Program-made: the position numbers and the translations under genes | The notes under the pieces: generated by a model | What the model saw: only the letters and a program-made list of their open reading frames with translations | Databases searched by the model: none | Told to the model about the DNA's origin: nothing | Shown: positions 31,290 through 40,674 of the stretch, piece by piece | How positions within the stretch are numbered: the stretch's first letter is position 1 | Layout of the letters: each line of letters starts with the position of its first letter | Assembly: GCF_036711975.1 (NCBI RefSeq) | Contig: NC_091973.1 | Coordinates: 14,260,001 to 14,324,000 of the forward strand | DNA: 64,000 nt | From: Onthophagus taurus | Lineage: Eukaryota > Arthropoda > Insecta > Coleoptera > Scarabaeidae | Direction: 5' to 3'

Positions 31290-31440
31290 CAACTTCATAA
31301 ACAAGTAAGTTTTTAAACCTATTTTCTAAAATTTCTATCATTTTAAGAAATTTTTTTCTCTTTAACAGCAAATGTAAATTCGCTCTGATGAAGGTTGTAA
31401 TTCGACAACCGAAATATATTAGCAAATTGTAAAAAGTTGT
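31290..31440 (+). other. Penelope-like terminal piece with hammerhead-like motif
   Basis: A short intron-like stretch (AACAAGTAAGTTTTT ... CTCTTTAACAG, about 31300-31369) is followed by CTGATGA, a 6-bp hairpin (GGTTGT/ACAACC) and GAAA (31385-31414). Penelope-like elements often carry a small intron and a hammerhead ribozyme motif in their terminal repeats. There is one extra base between CTGATGA and the stem compared with the consensus, so ribozyme activity is doubtful. The same layout recurs at 55965-56140. Confidence 0.4.
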
Positions 31441-32573
31441 TCTTGTACTTTTTTTGACCGTTCACCCCGAATAGATCGTTTTAAATTTGCCTCCCACGAT
31501 TATCGCTCGAAGATACTTCTTACCGATTAGTTGTTAAAGGCCTCGCACGTGTGAAAAGTAAATCGACTCAAAACGTAAGAAACAGATTTACTGTAAGAAA
31601 GAACTTAAACTTGTTCTCAATTGAAAACATAATTGTCGATGTGATGATCCCGATTAATTCGGATGCGTTAAATCGAATTTGACCAAATTAATCACTCAAA
31701 ATGTCAGACCAAAACGCCTACACAACGACGTTACACGTTGAGTTTCGTGCCACCAAAGAGAGCGAGACTTCCTCTTCGAAAACCTAAATCCAAATTCAAA
31801 AAAAAACTCTACCTGCGCGCAATAACTTTCGTATGAAATTTAAAATATGTAAAGACTTAACAAAATGACATCTATTAAAGAGAAAGCGAAATATAAGAAA
31901 AGAATAGAAAGAAAAGAAAATTTATAATGATAATTCCGTACAAATTAAGAAATAATAGGAAGGGGAAAAAAGGACCTCCAGATTCTATCGCTTTAAAAAA
32001 AATTTACAAATAACATAAATACAAAACATTGAAATTAGACTGTAACACCCCATTAAAAAATGTGTCAATACCGTGGGTTAAGTTGTGCGCGTCGGTTGTT
32101 TTAGTGCGTTTGGTTAAGCGCGTTTCGATCGCCCTCGAGCTCGGTGGCGTGTCGATCTATCTATGGACGGATTCCACAGTCGCGCTTTCATGGATTTGCA
32201 GCCATCCGAGCAGATTGAAGGATTTCGTCCGAAATTGGTTCCGCAGTGCCTGAACCGTCTCTTCTGGATGAAAAGGTATCCCGCCGCACTCGTTATCAAC
32301 ATCTCCGACGTTTGGTTGAGGAATTCTGAAAGCGGTGGAAAGACTTCTATCTTCAATCTATACAAGACTCTACTAAATGGTCCAAGGGGAAAAACTTACC
32401 GGCGATTGGAGATTTGGTACTAGTTAAAGACGAGCGATTGCCCCCTTCGAAATGGCTTTTAGCAAGAATTACTGAACTTCACCATGGAAGAGATGGTTTG
32501 GTTCGCGTGGCTACCATTAAGACGACAACTACCACTTTAGTTCGACCGTTGGTAAAATTATGTTTACTTCCTT

Positions 32574-32770
32574 TGTGACGTCCCTTCCTGGTTCGGTCCT
32601 AGGAAAGGGGTCTTGGTGCCCTTTAATATGTTTGGGATGTTAGCGGTCTCGAGCGCCATCTTATGTTTAGAGAGTTAAGGAACTCTTTCGCCTCCAAGTA
32701 GCTTTTGGCGGTTACAGTCGGAAAATTTATTATCATTAAATAAAAAAAATCAACATAGGGGTTTACGGGA
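32574..32770 (+). repeat. Possible BEL/Pao 3' LTR start
   Basis: Directly after the pol stop the sequence begins TGTGACGTCCCTTCCTGG, the TG start expected of an LTR. The other LTR is not in the window, so the end cannot be set. GC content is higher than in the surroundings. Confidence 0.35.
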
Positions 32771-32896
32771 AACAAAAAAAAATCTTTATTGACACATGTA
32801 TTCGGTTATGTCAGGTCTAGTGCAATGTTGTGGGACTCAAATATTTGATTCAATTGAAACAATTATTAAAGATGAATTAATTGGTACGGATAAAGT

Positions 32897-33130
32897 GCTA
32901 CGGAAAACTCGCAATAGCACCAGGTCGGGAAGGTACTATGGAAAACTCGCAATAGCACCAAGCCGGAAAAATGCCACGGAAAACTCGCAATAGCATAAGA
33001 TCGGGAAAGTGCTACGGAAAACTCGCAATAGCACCAGGTCGGGAAAATGCTACGGAAAACTCGCAATAGGATAGGGTCGGGAAAGTGCTACGGAAAGTTC
33101 GCAATAGCACTAGGTCGAGAAAGTTAGATG
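32897..33130. repeat. 38-bp minisatellite, about 6 copies
   Basis: Unit GTGCTACGGAAAACTCGCAA followed by TAGCACCAGGTCGGGAAA, repeated about six times with scattered changes. The array is followed by GATGGAAATGTATTTCACAA, and the same flank follows the related array at 34716-34866, so both are probably parts of one repeated element, such as the LTR of the Gypsy remnant between them. Confidence 0.85.
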
Positions 33131-33242
33131 GAAATGTATTTCACAAAACAAAATCAAAGTCCCACAAGTAAAAAAAATGAATTTTAGTACTTTTTTTTTA
33201 AAGTCTTCGGATTTCTTTTCGGCTTTTCAATTTTGAAACATT

Positions 33243-33730
33243 TTATTTTTCGGATTTTGGTACTCTCCATATCTTACAGGAGGTGCAATAAGTACAGCGG
33301 CAATCTCGGGACATCACTCCAGTTTTCCCACACCGGGAGCAAAATAATAGGGCCGGATTGGTACACGTATCCCGACGATGTCCATCATTCCCACAGCGCC
33401 AGCAAATTTCCTGGTTGATGCTCGCGCAATCTGGGATTGGGGTAGGTGCCGATCGGTTGGGACTTTTCCCTAACACATCCAGGATTTCCCACAACGGTGG
33501 TAGGGGCGGTGGTTGTACTTTTTCCTCTATGTCGGTTTGGGTGGCAGCGTCGGTGAAGGTAACCTGTGCGGTATATATTGTGTTTTTGTCGTCGAAATCT
33601 GCGAAATCGGTTGGATACTCGACCGGGATTTTTTCGGTAGCGACAGGTGCGTCGCTAACGGTAGAATTTCGGATAGGCGCCAGTATGCCCTCGTGGATTT
33701 TTACGAACTCCTCGCCGGCGACATTCTAGT
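33243..33730 (-). pseudogene. gag: Gypsy gag C-terminus (zinc knuckles) in rearranged position
   Basis: The minus-strand frame has an acidic/proline segment (TDFADFDDKNTIYTAQVTFT, VQPPPLPPLWEILDVLG), then the knuckle CWRCGNDGHRRDTC and a second CSRCGKTGVMSRDC, followed by CTYCTSCK. The same knuckle pattern (CWNCQKRGHRAREC, CFRCGEQGVITRD) is in the Gypsy gag at 43.8 kb. Here it lies 3' of an integrase on the same strand, which is not the normal gag-pol order, so the element is rearranged or two copies are joined. Confidence 0.7.
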
Positions 33731-34502
33731 TTTCCTCATCCCTTCCTTCCACCGTTTCAAAATCTTCGGCTGATCCGGTAGGGACTCATCCCATGTCTTG
33801 TGATTTCCGTCACAGAATTGTGCAAGCATCGTTTTTATAGTTCGGTTTGTACGTTCTCCTGGATTCGCTTGAGGAGTATACGGTGGGGTCGGTCAGTGAT
33901 GGATTCCCCACTCATCTAGCATATTTTGAAAGATTTGTCCAGTAAATTGGGTTCCGTTGTCGGTGATCAGAATTTTTGGACATTCAAATTTTGTAATTAC
34001 GTCCTCATATAATGCCTGAGATACGGTTTTCGCGGTGGAATTTCGGAGAGGACGGCAAACAACCCATTTGGTAAAACGATCAAAGAACACTACCAAATAA
34101 CAATGTCCTTTTTTAGATCTCGGTAATGGTCCCACCAAGTCGGTGCTCACAATTTCCCAAGGACCATTATTCGGATATGATTGCATGTTCCCCGGAGTCT
34201 GCTGTTGAGATGTCTTATATTTCTGGCAGTATTCACAACTTCTTACATAATTGGCAATGTCGCGGCCAATAATAGTGTCGGGCAATCTTCGGAGCTGTCT
34301 TAGCAATACCTAAATGCCCACCGGTCGGAGAGTCGTGATTTTCTTGTAGTACTCTAATTCTCATCGGTTTCGGTAGACATAGTTTCCACGGATCTGCCAT
34401 CTCCACTTCAGTGTAATCTAAAGTATCCCAAAAATGTCGGTAACGTAGTCGGGAAATGACATCGGATTGTGCTGGACTTCGTTTATCTTTCGAGAGTACC
34501 AC
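33731..34502 (-). pseudogene. Gypsy integrase (HHCC and DDE core partly preserved)
   Basis: Minus strand. N-terminal part NHDSPTGGHLGIAKTAPKIA, HYYWPRH (HHCC His pair), and CEYCQKYKTSQQ (Cys pair). Core: VSTDLVGPLPRSKKGHCYLV with the first Asp, VVFFDRFTKWV, and ITDNGTQFTGQIFQNMLDEW with the second Asp. After a stop near 33893 the third acid region is recognisable in another frame (ESRRTYRTIKTMLAQFCDG). A frame change near 34300 splits the zinc domain. Inserts cDNA in the functional family; inactive here. Confidence 0.8.
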
Positions 34503-34720
34503 CTACGGTTAACGGGGCCCTTGATAAAGCATCTGCGACTTTATTCAGTACTCCTTTTTGGTACTTTACCTCAAAATGATGTTGATTCGTCTCTTGACAC
34601 AGGCGATTAATGTTATCTCCAATGTACGAATGAACAGCTCTAGTGTCAATTAGAGCCGAAAAATTTCTTCCTAAAATTCGGACATGCACGTGTGGTCGCA
34701 CATCTGGCAATATTAAAGAT
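34503..34720 (-). pseudogene. Gypsy protease and RNase H end fused by deletion
   Basis: One minus-strand frame reads VHVRILGRNFSALIDTRAVH with SYIG, an aspartic protease flap start where the usual D-T/S-G is changed to DTR. It then goes directly to HHFEVKYQKGVLNKVADALSRAPL, which is the end of Gypsy RNase H. The whole reverse transcriptase has therefore been deleted between about 34600 and 34610. The same frame continues 5' into the 38-bp minisatellite. Confidence 0.7.
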
Positions 34721-34866
34721 ACTCGCAGCAACACCAGGTCGGGAAAAGTGTTGCGGAAAACTCGCGGCAACACCGGGTCGGGGAAAGTGTTGCGGAAAAC
34801 TCGCAGCAACACCAGGTCGGGAAAGTGTTGCGGAAAACTCGCAGCAACACCAGGTCGGGAGATTGG
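34716..34866. repeat. 38/39-bp minisatellite, about 4 copies
   Basis: Unit ACTCGCAGCAACACCAGGTC followed by GGGAAAGTGTTGCGGAAA. It is a diverged version of the array at 32897-33130 (GCAATAGCACCAGGTCGG there) and has the same right flank. Confidence 0.85.
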
Positions 34867-35082
34867 ATGAAAATTTATTTCACAATATAAGATCAAAGTC
34901 CCACAATTGCAAGACCAAAAACAAACTTACGATGAAATTCGGTTATTTCCAAAACTCGTCGGATATCTTGCAGTATAGCTGCTCGGAGATTTTTCGGTGA
35001 AGTCTGGCGAACTCTTGAAGACTGTCGAAATCTATCGAAAACTGATCCAAAACAAAATTTCGGCCGACTATTTATACTACGA

Positions 35083-35222
35083 TTGCCCCCTTCGAAATGG
35101 CTTCTAGCAAGAATTACTGAGCTTCATCCTAGAAAGGATGGTTTGGTTCGCGTAGCTACCATAAAGACTTCAACTACCACTTTAGTTCGACCATTGGTGA
35201 AATTATGTTTACTTCTTTGTTA
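35083..35222 (+). pseudogene. BEL/Pao integrase tail, second copy
   Basis: Nearly identical to 32428-32577: PPSKWLLARITELH, GLVRVATIKTSTTTLVRPLV and KLCLLLC. Only these 45 residues remain; upstream is Gypsy-related flank. It shows a second BEL/Pao insertion or a duplication 2.65 kb away. Confidence 0.85.
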
Positions 35223-35229
35223 AAAAAAA

Positions 35230-36060
35230 AAAATTAACAATTTCCTTGCATATTGTTAACGTAAAATTTTCTATTTTTAATGTGAATTCTATGAGTACTT
35301 ACGTTCAAACTTTAATTTTCGTTCAACACATATTAATAACCGATTCATTTCACTATGTACACTGTATTTGTTCCTTTTACTGGCAACTTTAGCATTCAAA
35401 TACTTTACAATACAGTCACTTAATTTCATTGCGCATATCTTCGTTTCGCTGAATCATTCAGCTGATTTTTCATTTAGGGGAATTCTGATCTACAACTCTG
35501 TATTCAACCCGCGTTTGGTACCCCTTCTAGATTGAAGGTCGCGGCGCCGCGGTACAATAATGAAGCACTATGCCTTCTTCCGTTTTCCGTTGATTACAGA
35601 GTCCTGTTTCTAATGTGTAGTTACCTGTCAGTCCGCCCCACGAACATTTTCTTTTGTTATTTTGCTGACTAGCTCGCTAGTCCAGCAAGGCGGGCTGTAC
35701 GTTCAGAACTTTATGTTTATTTTTTTTTATATATATTATTAATTATTATTTTAATTACATTTCAACCTTTTTTTTTAATTTCTTTATTTCGTTGCCTTAA
35801 TTCGCAACCCGCGTTGTACATAAATGTATTATAAAACCTTATTTTTTTTGAATATATTTCATGTTATTTGTTGTAAATATTCGTAATTCGACCATTTGTA
35901 AACCTGTTTGTACGATATATATTCGATGTCCTGTTCTGAATAAATCCTCTTGTTGTCCAGTCTTCAAGCGTTTTGGAAGATAAAAACCCGTCCCGAATTT
36001 AAAGGTCAGTGAGATATAAAATTAATAAAAGAACAATAACGAATAATTTGCAAAATTAAT
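35230..36060. other. No gene recognised
   Basis: Mostly AT-rich, with a GC-richer block at 35500-35710 that may be LTR or LINE leader sequence. No frame or repeat supported. Confidence 0.5.
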
Positions 36061-36067
36061 AAACAAT

Positions 36068-37320
36068 GCTCTATCGGGGAGAGGCCTTATTACTTCTGGA
36101 GTGCCTCAAGGATCGATTTTGGGACCTATACTGTATCTTATTTACACGATTAATCTGTGTTCTAACCTAAAGCACTGTAAAACCTATATGTATGCTGACG
36201 ACACACAAGTATACTTTCGCTTTAGTAGGGATAACATACTTGAAGGACTTGAAGTTACTAGTTGACAACGCCGAACACTATTGTTTATCTATTAATGCTC
36301 AAATCGTCTGTCATTATTTTCGGAACCGGTGCTCCCGCGGATGAGGCTAGGCAATCCTTGAACATTCTTGTTAACGATGAACAACTAAACTTTACGCACG
36401 TTGCCCGTAATTTAGGTATTGCCATGGACTCTGATTTGAAATTTAAAGGGCATGTCAGTAATCTCCTTCAAGGAGCCTACCCCACTCTTAAGCTTTTGTA
36501 TTCAAGTAAAAACTTATTGCATCAACAATTAAGAATTTATTTATGCGAGTCACTTGTGTTATCCATTTTTAATTATGGGGATGCTCTTTAGCACTCTTGC
36601 ATCGATGCTGCGAGTAGATGTCGTATTCAGCGGGTGCAGAATTCTTGCCTTCGCTTTATCTATGGTATCAGAGGACGTGAGAGAATTTCTCATACGCTCG
36701 GTTGGGTCGGTTGGCTGAATATGTCACGACGTAGAATATTACACTCCGCTTGTCTGTATCATAAAATCCTTACTTATAAAACCCCTCCTTATTTACACAA
36801 CAAAATTTGCTATCGGACAGATATTCATAATATAAATGTTAGGCACCGTTACACGTTAACAATACCGAAGCATCGGCTCGAACTGTTCAAGAGAGCCTTT
36901 TCCTACTGTGTGCCTAGCATTTATAACAATATCCCACTTATTATAAAGCTGGAGAATGTGCGTGGTTTCAGAAACAAATTAAAAATTGAACTGCGGAGAC
37001 AGCAGGAGGAAGCGGGCAATCATTAGGCATATCAAGCATTTTATGACACCTTGAAACCTTTGAATTGGCGTTGCACTTGGGGTGGGTGGTGGGATGGGTT
37101 TTAGATATAATTTCATTTAATACTTCCGAGGTCCAATGAAAAACAGTTTGCGCTTTCGCTAATTGACTTGGCCCTCTTTAACTCCATTGATTGTTTATTA
37201 GTATTATTATTAGTTCATATACTTTCCTTTGTTCATTTGATTTTTTTTTGTATTACTCTTCTTTTTTCAATGTATTACATGGGGTTAATAAATATTATAT
37301 TATTATTATTATTATTAATA
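36068..37320 (+). pseudogene. LINE reverse transcriptase C-terminal half (Jockey/CR1-like)
   Basis: 5'-truncated LINE. It reads ITSGVPQGSILGPILYLIY, then KTYMYADDTQVYF (YADD box, near 36195), LSINAQKSSVIIFGTG, VARNLGIAMDSDLKFKGHV and, after a stop at 36589, the C-terminal region RVQNSCLRFIYGIRGRERIS, KIPTYKTPPYLHNKI-like and HRYTLTIPKHRLELFKRAFS. The frame ends at 37024. The 3' end carries a TTATTATTATT run at 37290-37318, the usual simple-repeat tail of a LINE. Fragments of gene sequence are joined by at least two frame changes near 36250. Endonuclease and ORF1 are absent. Confidence 0.85.
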
Positions 37321-37457
37321 GTTATTTTTTAATAGTTTTTTGTAGTTATTATTTTACTTATTAGTTGTAGCATTTCTCTTATTAGTTCATAATTTTTTTA
37401 TTAGTTAATAGTTTTTTCTTAATAGTAATTTGTAGTTATTTTATTCCTTTCTTTATT

Positions 37458-38421
37458 ATGGAGGCAGGCTTTATGAAAGTAGATTCTAGCAATTTACCTG
37501 CTGTTAATGCTTTTATGGTGCATACTTTTTATTGCAAAAATTTGAATTTTATGAGTGCAGAAATTAAAAATGTTAAAACAGGTATGTAAATATAAAGGTA
37601 TTTATATAAAACATAACCGTTCAAGAAATGTTTACTAAACCAATTCCCAAATTAAGAAAAAATGAAGGGCGCTTCCTGGAAGCTGTAGTTGAAAAGGGAA
37701 AACGCAGCTGGTAGCAGTTCTATATTATTAAATTATTATTTTTAATGAAGAATCGCTTATTATGAAAACGTCAATACATCACCTTAGTTTAAAATATAAA
37801 GCAGAGAATGCAGTGTATAGTGCTGATGGGCTTATCAATTATTGTAAAGATATAATACAGGAAGAGGATTGCGTTTCAGTGGAAGCCTTAACCAAATAGC
37901 AATCAAAATCAAATGAGTGGTTTGAGACGCGATATGGTCGAATAACCGCTTCAAAAGTGTATGAAGTATGTAGATGCAAAACTGAGGATGGATGTTTGGT
38001 TGAAAGCATTCTTGGTTCAGGAAAAATTCCTCAGACAGCGTTAAGTTAGGTAATATATTGTTCTTGTCAGTTTTTTTATAGCAACTAATTTGAGATATTT
38101 TTTTTAGAGGAAGAGGTTCTTGACATGGTTCAAAAAATTTATAAAATTAATATAAAATGCGGAATTTTTATATTAAAAGATTGCCCAATATTTGGCGCAT
38201 CACCTTATGGAATATCCGAAAAATATTGCATCGAGATAAAATGTCCCCAATCTCAAAATTATGTTAAATATATTGATAATGAGGGTAAAATCTCTAAAAA
38301 AGGTTATCCCCAGCTCCAGCTGCAGATGTTTCTCAGTCAAAGAAAACATGGACTGTTCTGCGTGGCATCTCCATCATTTGAAGAAACCAAAGCGGTCACT
38401 ATTGTGGAAAATGTGATTTAA
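37458..38421 (+). pseudogene. YqaJ-type exonuclease-like protein of ISL2EU element
   Basis: Exon-like start MEAGFMKVDSSNLPAVNAFM (37458) ending at KNVKTG before a donor GTATGTAA (37581). The nuclease part then reads NEWFETRYGRITASKVYEVC, GCLVESILGSGKIPQTAL (to 38045), and an intron-like gap (GTAATATATTG ... TTTTTTTAG). It continues with EEEVLDMVQKIY, CPIFGASPYGISEKY, IEIKCPQSQ, YPQLQLQMFLS and GLFCVASPSFEE. The GASPxGI and E-I-K-C motifs are the catalytic D/E-K core of the YqaJ (lambda exonuclease-like) fold, here with Tyr where Asp is usual in GASPDG. One in-frame TAG at 37897 and other lesions. In ISL2EU this protein is thought to help transposition. Confidence 0.8.
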
Positions 38422-38489
38422 TTAGTTTGATCAATTTACTTAATTAGTCTACCTTGTAAATTAATTACTCTAATTACCACATGCAATTA

Positions 38490-40190
38490 TAATAATGTCT
38501 AACCACTAGTCTAACCACTGAACGAGCTTACTTTTAACACAAGCATGAGGAGAAAGTATTGAAAATTCGCGTAACCTTCTTATAACTCGTTCTATATGAA
38601 TTCTCAATGCTGCAATTCTTTTACTTTCTAGAACTTCTTCTGTGGTGCTTTTTTTACCTGCACTGACAGATGGTGGTCAAATCAGTAAACATGTCTTTTG
38701 AACAAGCAGTTCATCTATGTGTTTGAACCCCCGGTCAGCTATAACTCCACAGTTATAGGGTCATACTTGTAAATAGTTACTCATTTCCACTATTCTTTGT
38801 CAGTAGTTCGGCCACCAAAACCATTTGAAATAAAGTTGACCAGTCCATTGGGAGTAGATGATATTAAATATTTTACAGTATTGCATTTTTTATACTGACT
38901 CCAAGTCAAGGCTTGATGGATTGGTTTTCCTGGCTTTTCAATTTCAATTTCTAAGCAGTCAATAATAGATTAAACTTTTCGATATCTATATCTAAATGGT
39001 ACTGGTAAACGTCATTTTATTTTTGATGCATTTGACCAATAAATTAATTCTTGATAGTTGCTAGTGTAGCTTGATAGTTTTTTATTCACTAAAGAAACGC
39101 TCATTCCAAAATCTATTGCCAGTCTCACGTATGGATCATTGAGGCGTATTTTTTTAATAGTTATTAATACATCAGTGTAAGTAATAGGACTTATTTCACA
39201 TGTGAGTCTAATTAAAAAATATTCGTCTTGTGGCAATCCTAAATAAAATCTACTGTTAGATTCAACATTTGACACAGTTAAATTTAAAATTGTCTGTTTT
39301 TGTGGTGCTTTTTTATATGATACATTTGTACTTGATGTTGAACTTGAACTTGCGTGAGGCGTATATTCTGAAATAGATGCATCAATAGAACTACTAGTTG
39401 CTGTCCAAGATATAGTTCTCTTCAGAGGATGGTTTATATTTATTGGTTTTAGCTGCGTTGTATTGCAGCCTATACTGCGTTGTTGTCCTTTCAAATTTAC
39501 CTGAATTTTCTTATTAGAAGTCTTAAGATAGGTGTTCGTGCTTGCGTCACATTTTACTTTAACTTCTTCTTCATAAAACTCTCCTGATGGCGATGAAATA
39601 ATGGCGGTTTTGGAGGGTGTGTACATAAATGATGATTCAATTAAATATGCACTTTCAAATGAAGACTCAGACATTACACAACAATGTCAATGCTGGGGTA
39701 GAAGGTAATTGAACGGGTGCTGAACATGTTGAAGGTTGTGGTTCATCTATGTCTTTACTAACAAAAAGTCGTTTACGAAAACTGCATTCTTCTAGATTTT
39801 CTCGTTTCCTTTTTTAGCAGAATCAGTCAATTGGGAACCATAGTACTTTCCCTCAATTTTTTTATTGGGTAATACATCTTTCTTCAAAATTAATTTACTT
39901 CCCATCCTTTTTCCCAGTTTACAGCATCCTTCTCCAACTAAAAAATACATGTTATATTGACTGTTATTCAAAACACAACTTTAGTAAAGTTTAACTTACA
40001 TCAAAATGATCCTCACAACTAAACACATGTTTACTTGAAGTTAATGTCTGGTTTGAATTTAAGCCACCAAGTCTTCGGCAAATCGGCCGGAAGGAAATAA
40101 TAAAAAAAAATAAAATAAAATAAAAAACATAGATATAGAAATCCATGAATACCATCAATAACCATACGATGATCAATTCAATCCCTGAGA
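38490..40190 (-). pseudogene. THAP-DDE_4 transposase of ISL2EU element
   Basis: Minus strand. Near the 5' end a THAP C-terminal piece is seen (HVFSCEDHFDVS, 40025-39990), with frame breaks around it. The middle is an open 220-residue frame (39674-39012) with Ser/Thr-rich linker and helical QDEYFLIRLTCEISPITYTD and YVRLAIDFGMSVSLVNKKLS. The catalytic part follows in several frames: IDCLEIEIEKPGKP (first Asp), TWSQYKKCNTVKYLIS, GVIADRGFKHIDELL (second Asp), and ALRIHIERVIRRLREF (Glu). This is the DDE_Tnp_4 layout. At least three stops or shifts between 38700 and 39010. It converges on the YqaJ gene with a gap of about 70 bases. Confidence 0.85.
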
Positions 40191-40200
40191 TTCGTAAACA

Positions 40201-40674
40201 AAAAAATAATAAAATTATAAAATTGGGAGTAGAAAAGGAATGAGGTTAAAGGAGTTTGAAAGCGCTACCCGGATTTACGTCGCAACTCTCGGGTATACGC
40301 AACCGGTGAAGCAAGAAGATACCATAGACGGTAAAAAAGGAAATAATACTACGACTTACAGGGACCAAACAAACCACCGCACGATACAATCCAGCATCAC
40401 TTCAGACTAATATCAGTAACATAGAGGAATTCGTGAAGCGAAAACTCTCTAAAACAAAAAAAAGAAAAACGACTCTACTAGGAAGAACAAAAAAATAGGT
40501 TTATTACTACAAATATGGGATACAAAGTGGAAAAGGATTGTGAAAATAAAGACAGGTAGTTTTGTTCCCAACCCCTGACTACAACAAAAACCCAACACAT
40601 TTACGGGGCTCTTACCCCAGGCAGTGGTACACCATGGCGGAATTCTTACACCCCCAACCACAGGGCAAACACAC
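40201..40674. other. Spacer, probably Gypsy 3' untranslated or LTR region
   Basis: Immediately after the pol stop on the minus strand. No sequence matching the 5' side (45.16 kb onward) was recognised, so an LTR pair cannot be shown. No gene. Confidence 0.35.

Larger units (their letters stand above)
29782..32047. mobile_element. 2.27 kb insertion of unknown type inside BEL/Pao pol
   Basis: Removing this segment joins ...SKSKMA to PLKNVSIP in one BEL/Pao frame. The flanks are ...ATGGCCC (left) and CCCCATT (right), consistent with a 3-4 bp duplication of C bases. The ends read TATAACATACC and ACTGTAACA. No long open frame or protein motif was seen inside, so it could be a long solo LTR or a non-autonomous element. 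It includes the inverted repeat at 30522-30883 and the Penelope-like motif near 31385. Confidence 0.6.
28973..32590 (+). pseudogene. pol: BEL/Pao pol remnant, interrupted and internally deleted
   Basis: Reverse transcriptase part: FRQIKIHCDELHYQRIVW-like start, LTTVTYGLNCAPFLAVCCLR, then DTYVDDILSGA (YVDD catalytic box, near 29190). Decayed thumb and RNase H: IHGFADASVRAFGAVVYL (29670-29720) to LITSKSKMA. The frame is cut at 29781 by a 2.27 kb insertion and resumes at 32048 with PLKNVSIPWVKLCASVVLVRL and YLWTDSTVALSWICSHPSR. It then jumps straight to the integrase tail (RRLVEEFWKRWKDFYLQSIQ, GDLVLVKDERLPPSKWLLAR, LVRPLVKLCLL) ending at 32576. The integrase core is absent. Pattern and YVDD are specific to BEL/Pao elements. 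Confidence 0.85.
37440..40200. mobile_element. ISL2EU/IS4EU-type DNA transposon (THAP-DDE plus YqaJ)
   Basis: Two converging genes: a YqaJ-type nuclease on the plus strand and a THAP plus DDE_Tnp_4 transposase on the minus strand. This pair is characteristic of the ISL2EU (IS4EU) group related to PIF/Harbinger. Stops in both genes show it is inactive. The exact ends were not found: both flanks are TA/TTAATAG-rich and no clear inverted repeat was seen. Confidence 0.75.

Noticed and set aside
34643-35000. Plus-strand frames across the 34.7 kb minisatellite
   Set aside because: Repetitive translation of the 38-bp unit in three frames.
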